Source: Pimelobacter simplex
GTDB lineage: Bacteria > Actinomycetota > Actinomycetes > Propionibacteriales > Nocardioidaceae
Assembly (NCBI GenBank): GCA_016803235.1
Contig: JADCLI010000003.1
Coordinates: 124,001 to 188,000 of the forward strand
Direction of reading: 5' to 3'
DNA: 64,000 nucleotides
In this document: positions 48,437 through 57,831 of the stretch, piece after piece
Layout: every line of letters begins with the position of its first letter
Position numbering within the stretch: position 1 is the first letter of the stretch
The notes under the pieces: generated by a model
Told to the model about the DNA's origin: nothing
What the model saw: only the letters and a program-made list of their open reading frames with translations
The model's database searches: none
Translations under genes and position numbers: made by a program

Positions 48437-51400
48437 TCATCGGTCCTCCAGATCCCCTTCGACCTCGAGGTAGGCGGCCTGCAGCGCGGCCAGCACGTCC
48501 GGGTCGGGCGACTCCCACAGCCCCCGGTCCTTCGCCTCGTGCAGCCGCTCGACGATGCTGCGCAGCGCCCACGGGTTCGACGTCCGCAGAAACTCCTGGT
48601 TGGCCTCCTCCAGCACGTACGACTTCGCCAGCGACTCGTACATCCAGTCGTGCACGACGCCGGCGGTGGCGTCGAAGCCGAAGAGGTAGTCGACGGTCGC
48701 GGCCAGCTCGAAGGCGCCCTTGTAGCCGTGCCGCTGCATCGCGCCGATCCAGCGCGGGTTCACGACGCGCGCGCGGAAGACCCGGTTGGTCTCCTCCTGC
48801 AGCGTCCGGGTCCGCACGGCGTCCGGCGTGGTCGAGTCGCCGACGTACGCCTTGGGCGCGGCGCCGGTCAGCGCACGGATCGTGGCGACCATGCCGCCGT
48901 GGTACTGGAAGTAGTCGTCGCTGTCGGCGATGTCGTGCTCGCGGGTGTCGATGTTCTTGGCCGCGACCTTGATCCGCCGGTAGTTGGCCCGCATGTCGTC
49001 GGAGGCCGGTACGCCGTCCAGGTCGCGGCCGTAGGCGAAGCCGCCCCACGCGGTGTAGACCTCGGCGAGGTCGGCGTCGTCGCGCCAGGAGCCGGACTCG
49101 ACCGCCTGCAGGATGCCGGCACCGTAGGAACCCGGCTTGGAGCCGAAGATCCTCGTGGTGGCGCGACGGGGGTCGCCGTGGGAGGCGAGGTCGGCCTGGG
49201 CGTGCGCCCGCACGAAGTTGGCCTCGGCCGGCTCGTCGAGCTCGGCGACCATCCGCACCGCGTCGTCGAGCATCGCCACGACGTGCGGGAAGGCGTCGCG
49301 GAAGAAGCCGGAGATCCGCACGGTCACGTCGATCCGCGGCCGACCGAGCTCCTCGAGCGGCATCACGGTCAGCGTGTGCACCCGCTTCGACGCCTCGTCC
49401 CACTCCGGTCGGACACCGAGCAGCGCGAGCACCTCGGCCACGTCGTCGCCGGAGGTCCGCATCGCCGACGTGCCCCAGACCGACAGGCCGACCGACTCCG
49501 GGTAGGCGCCCTCCTCCGAGAGGTAGCGCTCCACCAGCGAGTCGGCCATCGCCTGCCCGGTCTGCCACGCGAGCCGCGACGGGACCGCCCGCGGGTCGAC
49601 GGTGTAGAAGTTGCGCCCGGTCGGCAGCACGTTGACCAGGCCGCGCAGCGGCGAGCCCGACGGACCGGCCGGCACGAAGCCGCCGGCCAGGGCGTGCAGG
49701 GTGTGGTCGAGCTCGTCGGTGGTCCGCCCGAGCCGCGGGACGACCTCGGTGGCGGCGAACGCCAGCACCCGTCGTACGTCGGGCGAGGGGTGCAGCTCGT
49801 CGACGCGCCCCGCGTCCCAGCCCGACTTCTCCATCGCCTCGACCAGTGCCCGCGCCTCGGCCTCGACCCGGTCGACCTCGACCGTCGGCGCGTCCGGCGC
49901 CAGTCCCAGTGCGGCGCGCAGGCCCGGCACGGCCTGCGCCCGGCCGCCCCACACCTGGGACGCGCGCAGGATCGCGAGCACCAGGTTGACCCGCGCCTCG
50001 CCCTCGGGCGCCTGGCCCAGGACGTGCAGCCCGTCGCGGATCTGGACGTCCTTGATCTCGCACAGCCAGCCGTCGACGTGCAGCAGGAAGTCGTCGAAGT
50101 CGTCATCCTCGGGCTGCTCGTCCATGCCGAGGTCGCGGTGCAGCTCGGCGGCATGCATCAGCTGCCAGATCTCGCCGCGGATGGCGGCGAGCTTGGCCGG
50201 GTCCATCGCCGAGATCTTGTCGTACTCCTCCAGCAGGCCCTCGAGCCGCGCGATGTCGCCGTACGCCTCGGCCCGCGCCATCGGCGGGATGAGGTGGTCG
50301 ATGATCGTCGCGTGCGCACGGCGCTTGGCCTGCGCACCCTCCCCGGGGTCGTTGACGAGGAACGGGTAGATCAGCGGCATGCTGCCGATCGCCGCGTCGG
50401 TGGCGCAGGACGCCGACAGCGCGGCATTCTTGCCCGGCAGCCACTCCATCGAGCCGTGCTTGCCGAGGTGCACGACGGCGTGGGCGCCGAAGCCGTGCTG
50501 GACCCAGCGGTACGCCGCCAGGTAGTGGTGCGACGGCGCGAGGTCGGGGTCGTGGTAGATCGCGACCGGGTTCTCCCCGAAGCCGCGCGGCGGCTGGATC
50601 ATCAGCACGACGTTGCCGGCCTGCAGGGTCGCGAGCACGATCTCGTCGTCGTCGTTGACGAAGAGCCGGCCCGGCGCCGGTCCCCACGCCTCGACCATCG
50701 CCTCACGCAGGTCGTCGGGCAGGTCGGAGGTCCACGCGGCGTACTCCTCGGCGGAGATCCGCACGTGCGCGTCGGTGAGCTGCGCCGAGGTCAGCCACTC
50801 CTCGTCCTGCCCGCCGGCCGCGATCAGCGCGTGGATCAGCGTGTCGCCGGCAACCGTGTCGTCCTCGAGGTCGAGCACCCCGAAGCCGTCGCCGACGTCG
50901 TACCCGGCATCGCGCAGCCGACGCAGCATCCGCACCGCCGAGACCGGGGTGTCGAGGCCGACGGCGTTGCCGATCCGGGAGTGCTTGGTCGGGTACGCCG
51001 ACAGCATCAGCGCGATCCGCTTCTCGGCGTTCGGCACGTGCCGCAGCCGCGCGTAGCCCACCGCCAGCCCGGCGACACGCGCAGCGCGCTCGGGGTCCGC
51101 GACGTACGACGGCAGCCCCGCCTCGTCGAGCTCCTTGAACGAGAACGGCGCGGTGCTGATCCGCCCGTCGAACTCGGGGATGGCGACCTGGTTGGCGTAG
51201 TCGAGCGGCGTGACGCCGTCGTCGGACTCCTCCCACTCCGCGCGGCTGCTGGTCAGGCACAGCCCCTGCAGGACCGGGATGTCGAGCGCGGCGATCCGCT
51301 CCACGTCCCAGGTCTCGTCCTCGCCGCCCGCACTCACCGAGGCAGGTGTCGACCCCCCGGCCGCCAGCACGGTGACGACCAGCGCGTCGAGCTCACCGAG

Positions 51401-52012
51401 CGCGGTGAACAGCTCGTCGGGTGCGGCCCGCAGCGAGCCCGCGAAGATCGGGACGCCCACCGCGTCCCCGGTCGCGTCGATGGCGTCGCACAGCGCGTGC
51501 ACGAAGGCGGTGTTCCCGCTGGCCTGGTGGGCGCGGTAGAAGAGCACGCCGACCTTCGCCCTCGACGACGACGTGGCGAGACGCCGCTCCACCATCCCCC
51601 ACGCCGGGATCACCTCGGGCGCCTCGAAGCCCTCGCCGGTGAGCAGCACGGTGTCGGACAGGAACCGGTGCAGCTCGGTGAGGTTCCGCGGGCCGCCCTC
51701 GGCCAGGTAGCGGTGCGCCTCCGCCGCGATCCCGACCGGCACGGTCGAGGCCTCCATCAGCTCCGCGCTGGGCGTGAGCTCGCCGCCGAGCACCACCAGC
51801 GGGCGCCCGGTGCCGCGCAGCGCGGCCAGCTCGGCGTCGTACTGCTGCGGGGAGCCGAGCAGGCGGACGACGACCAGGTCGGCGCCGGTGGCCAGCGCGA
51901 CGAGGGCGGCCAGGTCCGACCGGCTCGGGTTGGCCCAGCCGTAGTCGGCGCCGCTCGCCCGTGCGGACAGCAGGTCGGTGTCGGACGTGGACAGCAGTGC
52001 GATGCGCGCCAT
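48437..52012 (-). CDS. cobN: Cobaltochelatase subunit CobN
   Basis: A 1191-residue large subunit of the ATP-dependent cobaltochelatase, inserting Co2+ into hydrogenobyrinic acid a,c-diamide. CobN/BchH landmarks include VVHLGKHGSMEWLPGKNAALS, IYPFLVNDPGEGAQAKRRAHATIIDHLIPP, RDNFYTVDPRAVPS-like RNFYTVDPRAVPSRLAW, WGTSAMRTSGDDVAEVLALLG and the C-terminal FGFDATAGVVHDWMYE. The ATG at 52012 agrees with the usual start (MARIALLSTSDTDLL). A cobalamin riboswitch precedes it. Partner ATPase is the ChlI/ChlD fusion at 33630. Confidence 0.96.
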   Translation of the reverse strand: MARIALLSTSDTDLLSARASGADYGWANPSRSDLAALVALATGADLVVVRLLGSPQQYDAELAALRGTGRPLVVLGGELTPSAELMEASTVPVGIAAEAHRYLAEGGPRNLTELHRFLSDTVLLTGEGFEAPEVIPAWGMVERRLATSSSRAKVGVLFYRAHQASGNTAFVHALCDAIDATGDAVGVPIFAGSLRAAPDELFTALGELDALVVTVLAAGGSTPASVSAGGEDETWDVERIAALDIPVLQGLCLTSSRAEWEESDDGVTPLDYANQVAIPEFDGRISTAPFSFKELDEAGLPSYVADPERAARVAGLAVGYARLRHVPNAEKRIALMLSAYPTKHSRIGNAVGLDTPVSAVRMLRRLRDAGYDVGDGFGVLDLEDDTVAGDTLIHALIAAGGQDEEWLTSAQLTDAHVRISAEEYAAWTSDLPDDLREAMVEAWGPAPGRLFVNDDDEIVLATLQAGNVVLMIQPPRGFGENPVAIYHDPDLAPSHHYLAAYRWVQHGFGAHAVVHLGKHGSMEWLPGKNAALSASCATDAAIGSMPLIYPFLVNDPGEGAQAKRRAHATIIDHLIPPMARAEAYGDIARLEGLLEEYDKISAMDPAKLAAIRGEIWQLMHAAELHRDLGMDEQPEDDDFDDFLLHVDGWLCEIKDVQIRDGLHVLGQAPEGEARVNLVLAILRASQVWGGRAQAVPGLRAALGLAPDAPTVEVDRVEAEARALVEAMEKSGWDAGRVDELHPSPDVRRVLAFAATEVVPRLGRTTDELDHTLHALAGGFVPAGPSGSPLRGLVNVLPTGRNFYTVDPRAVPSRLAWQTGQAMADSLVERYLSEEGAYPESVGLSVWGTSAMRTSGDDVAEVLALLGVRPEWDEASKRVHTLTVMPLEELGRPRIDVTVRISGFFRDAFPHVVAMLDDAVRMVAELDEPAEANFVRAHAQADLASHGDPRRATTRIFGSKPGSYGAGILQAVESGSWRDDADLAEVYTAWGGFAYGRDLDGVPASDDMRANYRRIKVAAKNIDTREHDIADSDDYFQYHGGMVATIRALTGAAPKAYVGDSTTPDAVRTRTLQEETNRVFRARVVNPRWIGAMQRHGYKGAFELAATVDYLFGFDATAGVVHDWMYESLAKSYVLEEANQEFLRTSNPWALRSIVERLHEAKDRGLWESPDPDVLAALQAAYLEVEGDLEDR

Positions 52013-52054
52013 GACGCTCAAGGCCTCCTCGGGGTTCGCGCCCCTCTTCGGTAG

Positions 52055-52158
52055 GTGTGTCCGTGGCCAGTGTCTGGCTGCCCGCCGCCACGAGGGCGAC
52101 GGGATCACAGTGGCGGAACCGCCCCGGTCTCACACCGGGTTCCTGGGCCACGGACCTG
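52055..52158 (-). ncRNA. Cobalamin riboswitch controlling cobN operon
   Basis: On the minus strand a 10-bp closing stem GTCCGTGGCC / GGCCACGGAC encloses AGGAACCCGGTGTGAGACC, GCGGTTCCGCCACTGTGA and GCCAGACACTGGCC, all standard cobalamin aptamer elements. Downstream, a GGGG-CGCGA-ACCCC hairpin lies just before the cobN GAGGAGGCC ribosome binding site and may be the expression platform. Its 5' side comes within about 25 bp of the divergent gene start at 52184. Confidence 0.92.
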
Positions 52159-52183
52159 TGGGGGCTCAGCCTACGGTGGACCC

Positions 52184-52714
52184 ATGCAGGCTCAGCAGTC
52201 GCCCGGTCTCAACGTGGCCGTGCACGGCCACCCCAACCTGGACACCCTCCTGCTGTGGCACCCCGCGGTCCGCACGGACGCCGACGCCGTCGGTGCCCTG
52301 GCGAGCCGGATCGCCACCCGCAGCGGGGTCCGGGTCGTCGTACCGACGTGGGAGGACGGACGCGACCTGCTCCGCTCCGTGCGCTACGCCCGGCAGTCGG
52401 CGGTGCACCCGCCGGACCAGGTCTCCGTCGTCGGGTACGGCGACGCGGGCATCGCCGCCCTCAGCCTGGCCCAGCACCAGCGGCGCCTGGGCATCGGCCT
52501 GCGCCGGGTGACCTGCGTCGACGGTGCGGCCGACCTGGTCGACCCGATCAGCGGGCAGCCGCTGCCGGCGCCGGCGCCGGCGCCCGTGGACACCGCCGTC
52601 GACGTCGTCGCGTCGCAGGACCCGACGTGGGCACAGGACACGGTGACCGCGTGGCAGGCCGCGGGATGGGCCGCCACGCTCGTGCCGGCCGATCAGTTCA
52701 CCTGGCGGGTGTAG
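52184..52714 (+). CDS. Hypothetical alpha/beta-type protein, 176 residues
   Basis: A soluble protein with alternating hydrophobic strands (LNVAVHGHP, VRVVVPTW, VSVVGYGDAGIAALSLA, ATLVPADQF), reminiscent of an alpha/beta hydrolase fold. VGYGDAG would be a degenerate nucleophile elbow with Asp at the Ser position. An Ala-Pro repeat (PLPAPAPAPVD) lies in the middle. No family can be named. The first codons overlap the expected promoter of the divergent cobN transcript. Convergent with the acyl-CoA synthetase gene, overlapping by 22 bp. Confidence 0.65.
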   Translation: MQAQQSPGLNVAVHGHPNLDTLLLWHPAVRTDADAVGALASRIATRSGVRVVVPTWEDGRDLLRSVRYARQSAVHPPDQVSVVGYGDAGIAALSLAQHQRRLGIGLRRVTCVDGAADLVDPISGQPLPAPAPAPVDTAVDVVASQDPTWAQDTVTAWQAAGWAATLVPADQFTWRV

Positions 52715-54246
52715 CCCTCCCAGTACGGTGCCCGCAGCTTGAACTTCTGCAGCTTGCCGGTCGCGGTGCGGGCCAGCTCGGTGCGGAACTCGACCGACGT
52801 CGGCGACTTGTAGCCGGCCAGCCGCTCCTTGCACCAGCGGATCAGCTCGGCCTCCATCTCGGCCCCCGCCGTCGCGTCGGCGGTGAGCACGACGAGTGCC
52901 TTGATGGTCTCGCCCCACTTCTCGCTCGGGACGCCGATCACCGCGACCTCGGCGACCGCCGGGTGGGAGAAGAGGGTGTCCTCGACCTCGATCGAGGTGA
53001 CGTTCTCCCCGCCGGTGATGATCACGTCCTTCTTCCGGTCGGCGATCGTCAGGTAGCCGTCGTCGCCCAGCACGCCGCCGTCGCCGGTGTGGAACCAGCC
53101 GTCGGCCAGCGCGGCGGCCGACTCCTCGGGCTGCTCCCAGTAGCCCTCGAGGATCACGTTGGACCGGGCCAGCACCTCACCGGCACCCTCCTCCGACTCG
53201 TCGATCGCCAGCCGGACGCCGATCGCGGGCGCGCCGGCGCGGGTGAGCCGGGTCGCGCGCTCCTCGGCCGACAGGTCGTCCCACTCCGCGCGGGTGCGGT
53301 TGATGGTCAGCAGCGGCGAGGTCTCGGTGAGGCCGTAGATCTGGATGAACTCCCAACCCAGCTCCTCCTGCACCCGGATGACCGTCTTCGTCGGCGGCGG
53401 GGCGCCGGCCATGATGATCCGCACCCTGTCGCGTCCGGGGATCTCACCCTCCCAGGTCTGCGCGGCCTCCAGCACCGCGGCCGCCACCGCGGGCGCCGCA
53501 CACATCACGGTGACGCCGTGGTCGCGCACCCGGCGCAGGATCTCGGCACCGTCGACCTTGCGCAGGATGATGTGCTGCGCCCCGACGCCGGTCATCGCGA
53601 ACGGCATCCCCCAGCCGTTCGCGTGGAACTGCGGCAGCGTGTGCAGGTAGACGTCGCGGTCACCGATCCCGGCGTGCAGGCCGAAGGTGAGCGCGTTGAC
53701 CCAGATGTTGCGGTGCGTGATCTGCACCCCCTTGGGGCGAGCCGTCGTGCCGGACGTGTAGTTGATGGTGGCGGTCGCGCCCTCGTCGTGCTCCCAGGGC
53801 TTGGGCTCCGCGCCGGGCGCGGCGTAGAGGGCGTCGTCGTCGCCGAGGACGTACTTCTGCTCGCAGGTGACGCCGGCCAGCGACTCCTCCAGCTCGGGGT
53901 CGACGTAGAGCACCCGGGCACCGGAGTGCTCGACGATGTACTGCACCTCGTCGGGGCTGAGGCGGAAGTTCACCGGCACCAGCACCCGGCCCCAGCCGCT
54001 GACCCCGAAGAAGGACGTCAGCAGGCGGCTGCTGTTGTGGCTGACGACCGCGACCCGCTCGCCCACGCCGATCCCGAGCTCGTCGAGCTTCGCGGCCTGG
54101 CGGCGGGCCAGCTCGCCGATCTGCGCATAGGTGAGCTCGCCCTGGCTCGGCGCGGGCTGGGTCGGCTCGTCGACGACACCCACCCGCTCGCCGTACACCT
54201 GCACGGCCCGGTCGAGGAAGTCGTTGACGCTGAACGGGACGAACAC
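52693..54246 (-). CDS. AMP-dependent acyl-CoA synthetase
   Basis: A 517-residue ANL-superfamily adenylating enzyme: P-loop-like TINYTSGTTARPKGV, QIYGLTETSPLL, WFHTGDGGVLGDDGYLTIADRKKDVIITGGENV and the C-terminal lysine in TATGKLQKFKLR. It activates a medium- or long-chain fatty acid, or another carboxylate, with ATP and CoA. GTG 54246 is preferred since AGGAGG precedes it by 7 bp; an in-frame start 45 bp upstream lacks one. Monocistronic. Confidence 0.9.
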   Translation of the reverse strand: MFVPFSVNDFLDRAVQVYGERVGVVDEPTQPAPSQGELTYAQIGELARRQAAKLDELGIGVGERVAVVSHNSSRLLTSFFGVSGWGRVLVPVNFRLSPDEVQYIVEHSGARVLYVDPELEESLAGVTCEQKYVLGDDDALYAAPGAEPKPWEHDEGATATINYTSGTTARPKGVQITHRNIWVNALTFGLHAGIGDRDVYLHTLPQFHANGWGMPFAMTGVGAQHIILRKVDGAEILRRVRDHGVTVMCAAPAVAAAVLEAAQTWEGEIPGRDRVRIIMAGAPPPTKTVIRVQEELGWEFIQIYGLTETSPLLTINRTRAEWDDLSAEERATRLTRAGAPAIGVRLAIDESEEGAGEVLARSNVILEGYWEQPEESAAALADGWFHTGDGGVLGDDGYLTIADRKKDVIITGGENVTSIEVEDTLFSHPAVAEVAVIGVPSEKWGETIKALVVLTADATAGAEMEAELIRWCKERLAGYKSPTSVEFRTELARTATGKLQKFKLRAPYWEGYTRQVN

Positions 54247-54346
54247 GCGGGGCCTCCTGGGCTCGGGACACACGGATGTGACGGTCACCACCCTAGGCCC
54301 GCGCCCCCACCCCGCGCTCCCTCCGAAAGGAGGGCAGCCGGCCCGC

Positions 54347-54366
54347 GGATGAGAGTGCTCTCATCC
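54347..54366. promoter_or_regulatory. 20-bp perfect palindrome upstream of the Asp/Arg-rich protein and two-component genes
   Basis: GGATGAGAG-tg-CTCTCATCC lies 43 bp before the ATG at 54409, followed by a further CTCTCA 11 bp on. The same GATGAGA core recurs at 58312-58335 before the other Asp/Arg-rich protein gene. Probably the binding site of the response regulator encoded at 56269, which would then autoregulate; inference. Confidence 0.6.
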
Positions 54367-54408
54367 GGCTCTCACCCCTGGTCCACGATCGGGCAGGATG
54401 ATCCGGTC

Positions 54409-54813
54409 ATGAGTCGTGCGTGGAAGGTCCTGCTGCCGGTCGCCGTGCTGATGGTGCTGGCGGGATTCGCCGCGGGCGCGGTGGTCCGCGCCGGCGCCGA
54501 CGAGCCGCCGGCCCGGACCCCGATCGACCTCGGTCCCGCGCCGGCCGGCACGTCGACCACTCCCACCGTGCCGGCGACGCCCTCGGAAGCGGCCACTCCT
54601 CCCCCGGCCGAGGTGATCACCCCGCGGCCGGACCTCGACGACGACCGCGACGACGACCGGCGCGGCGGGGACGACAGGGACGACGACCGGCGTGGGCACG
54701 ACGACCGGGACGACCGCGGGAACCGGGACGACCGGGGCGGCGACGACCGCGGGGGCGACGACCACGGCGACGGCGGCGACGACGGGGACGACCACGGCGA
54801 CGATGACGACTGA
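54409..54813 (+). CDS. Membrane-anchored/exported protein with Asp/Arg/Gly-rich tail
   Basis: A 134-residue protein with an N-terminal hydrophobic segment (VLLPVAVLMVLAGFAAGAVV, residues 8-27), a Pro/Thr-rich middle and a low-complexity tail from residue 76 made almost only of Asp, Arg, Gly and His. It resembles in style the 132-residue exported protein at 57832. The tail could bind cations or be disordered. It overlaps the histidine kinase gene by 11 bp, suggesting a role in the same signalling unit. No known family. Confidence 0.75.
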   Translation: MSRAWKVLLPVAVLMVLAGFAAGAVVRAGADEPPARTPIDLGPAPAGTSTTPTVPATPSEAATPPPAEVITPRPDLDDDRDDDRRGGDDRDDDRRGHDDRDDRGNRDDRGGDDRGGDDHGDGGDDGDDHGDDDD

Positions 54814-56284
54814 ACCCACCCGGGCGGGGTTGTCCGTCCGCACCCGGATCACGGCGGCCGTCGCGCTCCTGGTCACCGTCGCGCTCGCCGGGGCGGGCCT
54901 CATCGTCCACTGGGTCGAGAGCCGGGCGCTCACCGAGACCGTCCAGGGCGAGGTCGAGCAGGAGCTCGACGAGTTCGTCGCCCTCCAGCGCACGGGCGAC
55001 TTCGCGACCGTCCGCGACCTGCTCGAGGGCTTCCTCACCCGCAACGTGCCCGACGACGACGAGCTCCTCGTCGGGTGGATCGGCGACGGGACGCTGGTGC
55101 AGTTCCCCGAGGACGACCTGGTCGACGAACCGGCCTTCCAGGAGGCGGTCGCGCCCCTCGTCGTCGACGGCGGCACGACCTACCTCGACACCGACGGCGG
55201 CGAGGTGCGCATCACCGCCCAGCCGGTCGCCCAGGGCAGCCAGCGCGGCGCGCTGCTCGTGGTCACCTACCTGGCCGAGGACCGCGCCGAGCTCGGGCAG
55301 ACCATGCGCACCTACACCCTGGTCGCACTGCTGTCCGCGGCCCTGGTGACCGCCACCGCCGCCTGGGTCTCCGGACGGCTGCTCCGCCCGCTGCGCACCC
55401 TCCACCAGGCCGCCGACTCGATCACGGCGACCGACCTCTCCCGGCGCCTGCCGGAGCGCGGCAACGACGACATCACCGCCCTCACCCGCACCGTCAACGG
55501 GATGCTCGACCGGCTCGAGCACGCCTTCGCCGGGCAGCGCCAGTTCCTCGACGACGCCGGCCACGAGCTGCGCACGCCGCTCACCGTGCTCCGTGGCCAC
55601 CTGGAGCTGCTCGACCCCACCAACCCGCAGGAGGTCGCCGAGACCCGGGCACTGTTGCTCGACGAGGTGGACCGGATGGCCCGCCTCGTCGGCGACCTGA
55701 TCGTGCTGGCCAAGAGCGACCGGCCCGACTTCCTCTCCCCCGGCGCGACCGACCCGTCCGCGCTGCTCGCTGCCGTGCTCACCAAGGCCAGCGCCCTCGG
55801 CGAGCGGCACTGGGTGCTCGAGGCCTCGCCCGAGCTGCCGGCCGAGCTGGTCCTCGACGGCCAGCGGATCACCCAGGCGCTGCTCGCCCTCGCCGACAAC
55901 GCCGTCAAGCACACCGCGCCCGGCGGCCGGATCGCGATCGGCGCCACCGTCGTCGACGCGACCCTGCGCTGCTGGGTCCACGACGACGGCGCGGGCGTCG
56001 CCCCCGAGGACCGGGAGCGGATCTTCGGCCGGTTCGGCCGCGCGGTCGTCCCCGAGGGCGACGAGGGCTTCGGACTCGGGCTCTCGATCGTGAGCGCGAT
56101 CGCCCAGGCCCACGGCGGCACGGCGTACGTCGACGGGGCCGCGGCCCGCGGGGCCCGGCTCGTGCTCGACGTGCCCGCCGTGCTCCCCCTCCCGCTGCCG
56201 CCGCGCCCCGCCGCGCCCGGCGGTGACCCCGGCGACCCCGCCGACGCCGAGCGGACCCAGGTGCTGACGTGGCCCACATCCTGA
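54803..56284 (+). CDS. Two-component sensor histidine kinase
   Basis: A 493-residue membrane kinase. It has TM1 (residues 12-34), an extracellular sensor region (about 35-165), TM2 (about 170-190), HAMP, a HisKA box with phosphorylatable His in DAGHELRTPLT (about H254) and HATPase motifs DNAVKH (N box), DDGAGVAPEDRERIFGRFGR (G1/F) and GFGLGLSIVSAIAQAHGG (G2). Start ATG 54803 lies inside the end of the Asp/Arg-rich gene. The response regulator overlaps its end by 16 bp. Confidence 0.95.
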   Translation: MTTEPTRAGLSVRTRITAAVALLVTVALAGAGLIVHWVESRALTETVQGEVEQELDEFVALQRTGDFATVRDLLEGFLTRNVPDDDELLVGWIGDGTLVQFPEDDLVDEPAFQEAVAPLVVDGGTTYLDTDGGEVRITAQPVAQGSQRGALLVVTYLAEDRAELGQTMRTYTLVALLSAALVTATAAWVSGRLLRPLRTLHQAADSITATDLSRRLPERGNDDITALTRTVNGMLDRLEHAFAGQRQFLDDAGHELRTPLTVLRGHLELLDPTNPQEVAETRALLLDEVDRMARLVGDLIVLAKSDRPDFLSPGATDPSALLAAVLTKASALGERHWVLEASPELPAELVLDGQRITQALLALADNAVKHTAPGGRIAIGATVVDATLRCWVHDDGAGVAPEDRERIFGRFGRAVVPEGDEGFGLGLSIVSAIAQAHGGTAYVDGAAARGARLVLDVPAVLPLPLPPRPAAPGGDPGDPADAERTQVLTWPTS

Positions 56285-56943
56285 TCGTCGAGGACGAGGA
56301 GCGGATCGCCTCCTTCGTCGCCAAGGGCCTGCGCGCCGAGGGGCACCGCACGACCATCGCCGGGAACGGCCACGCCGGGCTCGACCACGCCCTCGCCGGC
56401 GACGTCGACCTCGTCGTGCTCGACGTCGGCCTGCCCGGCATCGACGGCTTCGAGCTGCTCGACCAGCTGCGCTCGCAGGGCTCGCGGGTGCCCGTCATCG
56501 TGCTCACCGCGCGCGACTCGGTCACCGACACCGTGACGGCGCTGGAGGGCGGTGCGGACGACTACATGCCGAAGCCGTTCCGTTTCGCCGAGCTCAGCGC
56601 CCGGGTCCGCCTGCGGCTGCGGCAGGCCACCACCGCCCCCGGCGGCGCCGGCCCTCTCGACGTCCTCCACGCCGGCGGGATCGAGCTCGACCTGCGCACC
56701 CGCCGCGCCACCGTCGCCGGACGCGAGGTGGAGCTGTCGGCGCGCGAGTTCGCCCTGGCCGAAGTCCTGCTGCGCAATGCCGGCCAGGTGCTGTCCCGCG
56801 AGCAGCTGCTCGACCACGTCTGGGGCCTCGACTTCGACCCCGGCTCCAACGTCGTCGACGTGTACGTCGGCTACCTGCGCCGCAAGCTCGGTGCCGACGC
56901 CATCGCCACGGTGCGCGGCATGGGCTACCGGCTCGAGCGGTAG
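56269..56943 (+). CDS. OmpR/PhoB-family response regulator
   Basis: A 224-residue regulator with receiver domain (acidic pair in VEDEE; phospho-acceptor D52 in VLDVGLPG; Thr in VLTARD; Lys in MPKPF) and a C-terminal winged helix (VELSAREFALAEVLLRNAGQVLSREQLLDHVWG ... VDVYVGYLRRKLG, shown here in parts). GTG start inside the kinase gene. Likely targets are the promoters with the shared GATGAGA palindrome. Confidence 0.95.
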   Translation: MAHILIVEDEERIASFVAKGLRAEGHRTTIAGNGHAGLDHALAGDVDLVVLDVGLPGIDGFELLDQLRSQGSRVPVIVLTARDSVTDTVTALEGGADDYMPKPFRFAELSARVRLRLRQATTAPGGAGPLDVLHAGGIELDLRTRRATVAGREVELSAREFALAEVLLRNAGQVLSREQLLDHVWGLDFDPGSNVVDVYVGYLRRKLGADAIATVRGMGYRLER

Positions 56944-56950
56944 CGCGCCG

Positions 56951-57829
56951 TCAGCCCTTCCAGTGCAGCCTCGGCGCCGGCAGGGCCGCGATCTCGGGCT
57001 CGAGCGCCTCGGCGACCTCGCGCGGCTGCGGCCGGTCGGCCGGGTCGGGCTCCAGCAGGGCGTGCACCAGCTTCGCCACCGTGGCCGGTACGTCGGCCGG
57101 CAGCTCCGCCGGGGCGTCCAGCAGCTGCGGGAACCGGTCCCCGGGCTCGCTCGCCGCGGGGTCGCCGTCACGGAAGGCGCGATGGCCCGCGATCGCGTGG
57201 AACAGGGTCGTGCCGAGGCCCCACACGTCGCTCGCGTGCCCGGGCACGCCGTACCGCGTGCCCGGAGCGGCCTGCTCCGGGGCCAGGTACGCGTCGGTCC
57301 CGATCTGCCCGGTGATCTCTGCGGCGTGGGCCGCGGGCCGCGCCACCGAGAAGTCGATGAGCCGCGCCGGCGAGCCCATGATGACGTTGCTCGGCTTGAG
57401 GTCGAGGTGGCACACGTCGGCGTGACGGAAGAAGTGCAGCGCGGAGGCGAGGTCGACCGCGAGCGGGAGGTACTGCTGCGGCGAGAGCCGCCGGTGCCGG
57501 CGGATCAGCCGGGACAGGCTGGGACCCTCCACGTGCTCGAGCACCAGGTGCGGGCGGGGGCCGTCGACGTCGTACCGCAGGCCGCGGACCGTCACCGGGT
57601 GGTGCGCGACGTCGAGGGCCGTGGCCTCGCGGACCAGCCCGGCCAGGGTGTGCTCGTCCTCGGCCTCCGCCGGGCGCACGACCTTGACCACGACGGGACC
57701 GTAGGTGACCTCGTCGAAGGCGAGGTAGGCCTCGTACGCCGAGCCACCCCCGAGCGACCGCACCGCGGTCAGCTCGGGGGTGATCGCGTCGCCCTCGGCG
57801 AAGTCCCAGGACGACAGCGTCGTGCCCAT
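56951..57829 (-). CDS. Small soluble serine/threonine protein kinase
   Basis: A 292-residue Hanks-type kinase domain without transmembrane or sensor part. Glycine loop LGGGSAYEAYLA, catalytic Lys K49 (VVVKVV), HLDLKPSN (D143, N148; HRD replaced by HLD, i.e. a non-RD kinase) and DFS instead of DFG (D159). An APE-like YLAPEQAAPGTRYG is kept. All catalytic residues are therefore present. Two bp downstream of the Asp/Arg-rich gene at 57832, evidently co-transcribed. Confidence 0.9.
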   Translation of the reverse strand: MGTTLSSWDFAEGDAITPELTAVRSLGGGSAYEAYLAFDEVTYGPVVVKVVRPAEAEDEHTLAGLVREATALDVAHHPVTVRGLRYDVDGPRPHLVLEHVEGPSLSRLIRRHRRLSPQQYLPLAVDLASALHFFRHADVCHLDLKPSNVIMGSPARLIDFSVARPAAHAAEITGQIGTDAYLAPEQAAPGTRYGVPGHASDVWGLGTTLFHAIAGHRAFRDGDPAASEPGDRFPQLLDAPAELPADVPATVAKLVHALLEPDPADRPQPREVAEALEPEIAALPAPRLHWKG

Positions 57830-57831
57830 CG

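Noticed and set aside
48284..52054. A 1256-codon open frame on the plus strand
   Set aside because: Exact antisense of cobN; composition is Arg/Gly/Asp-rich with no domain.
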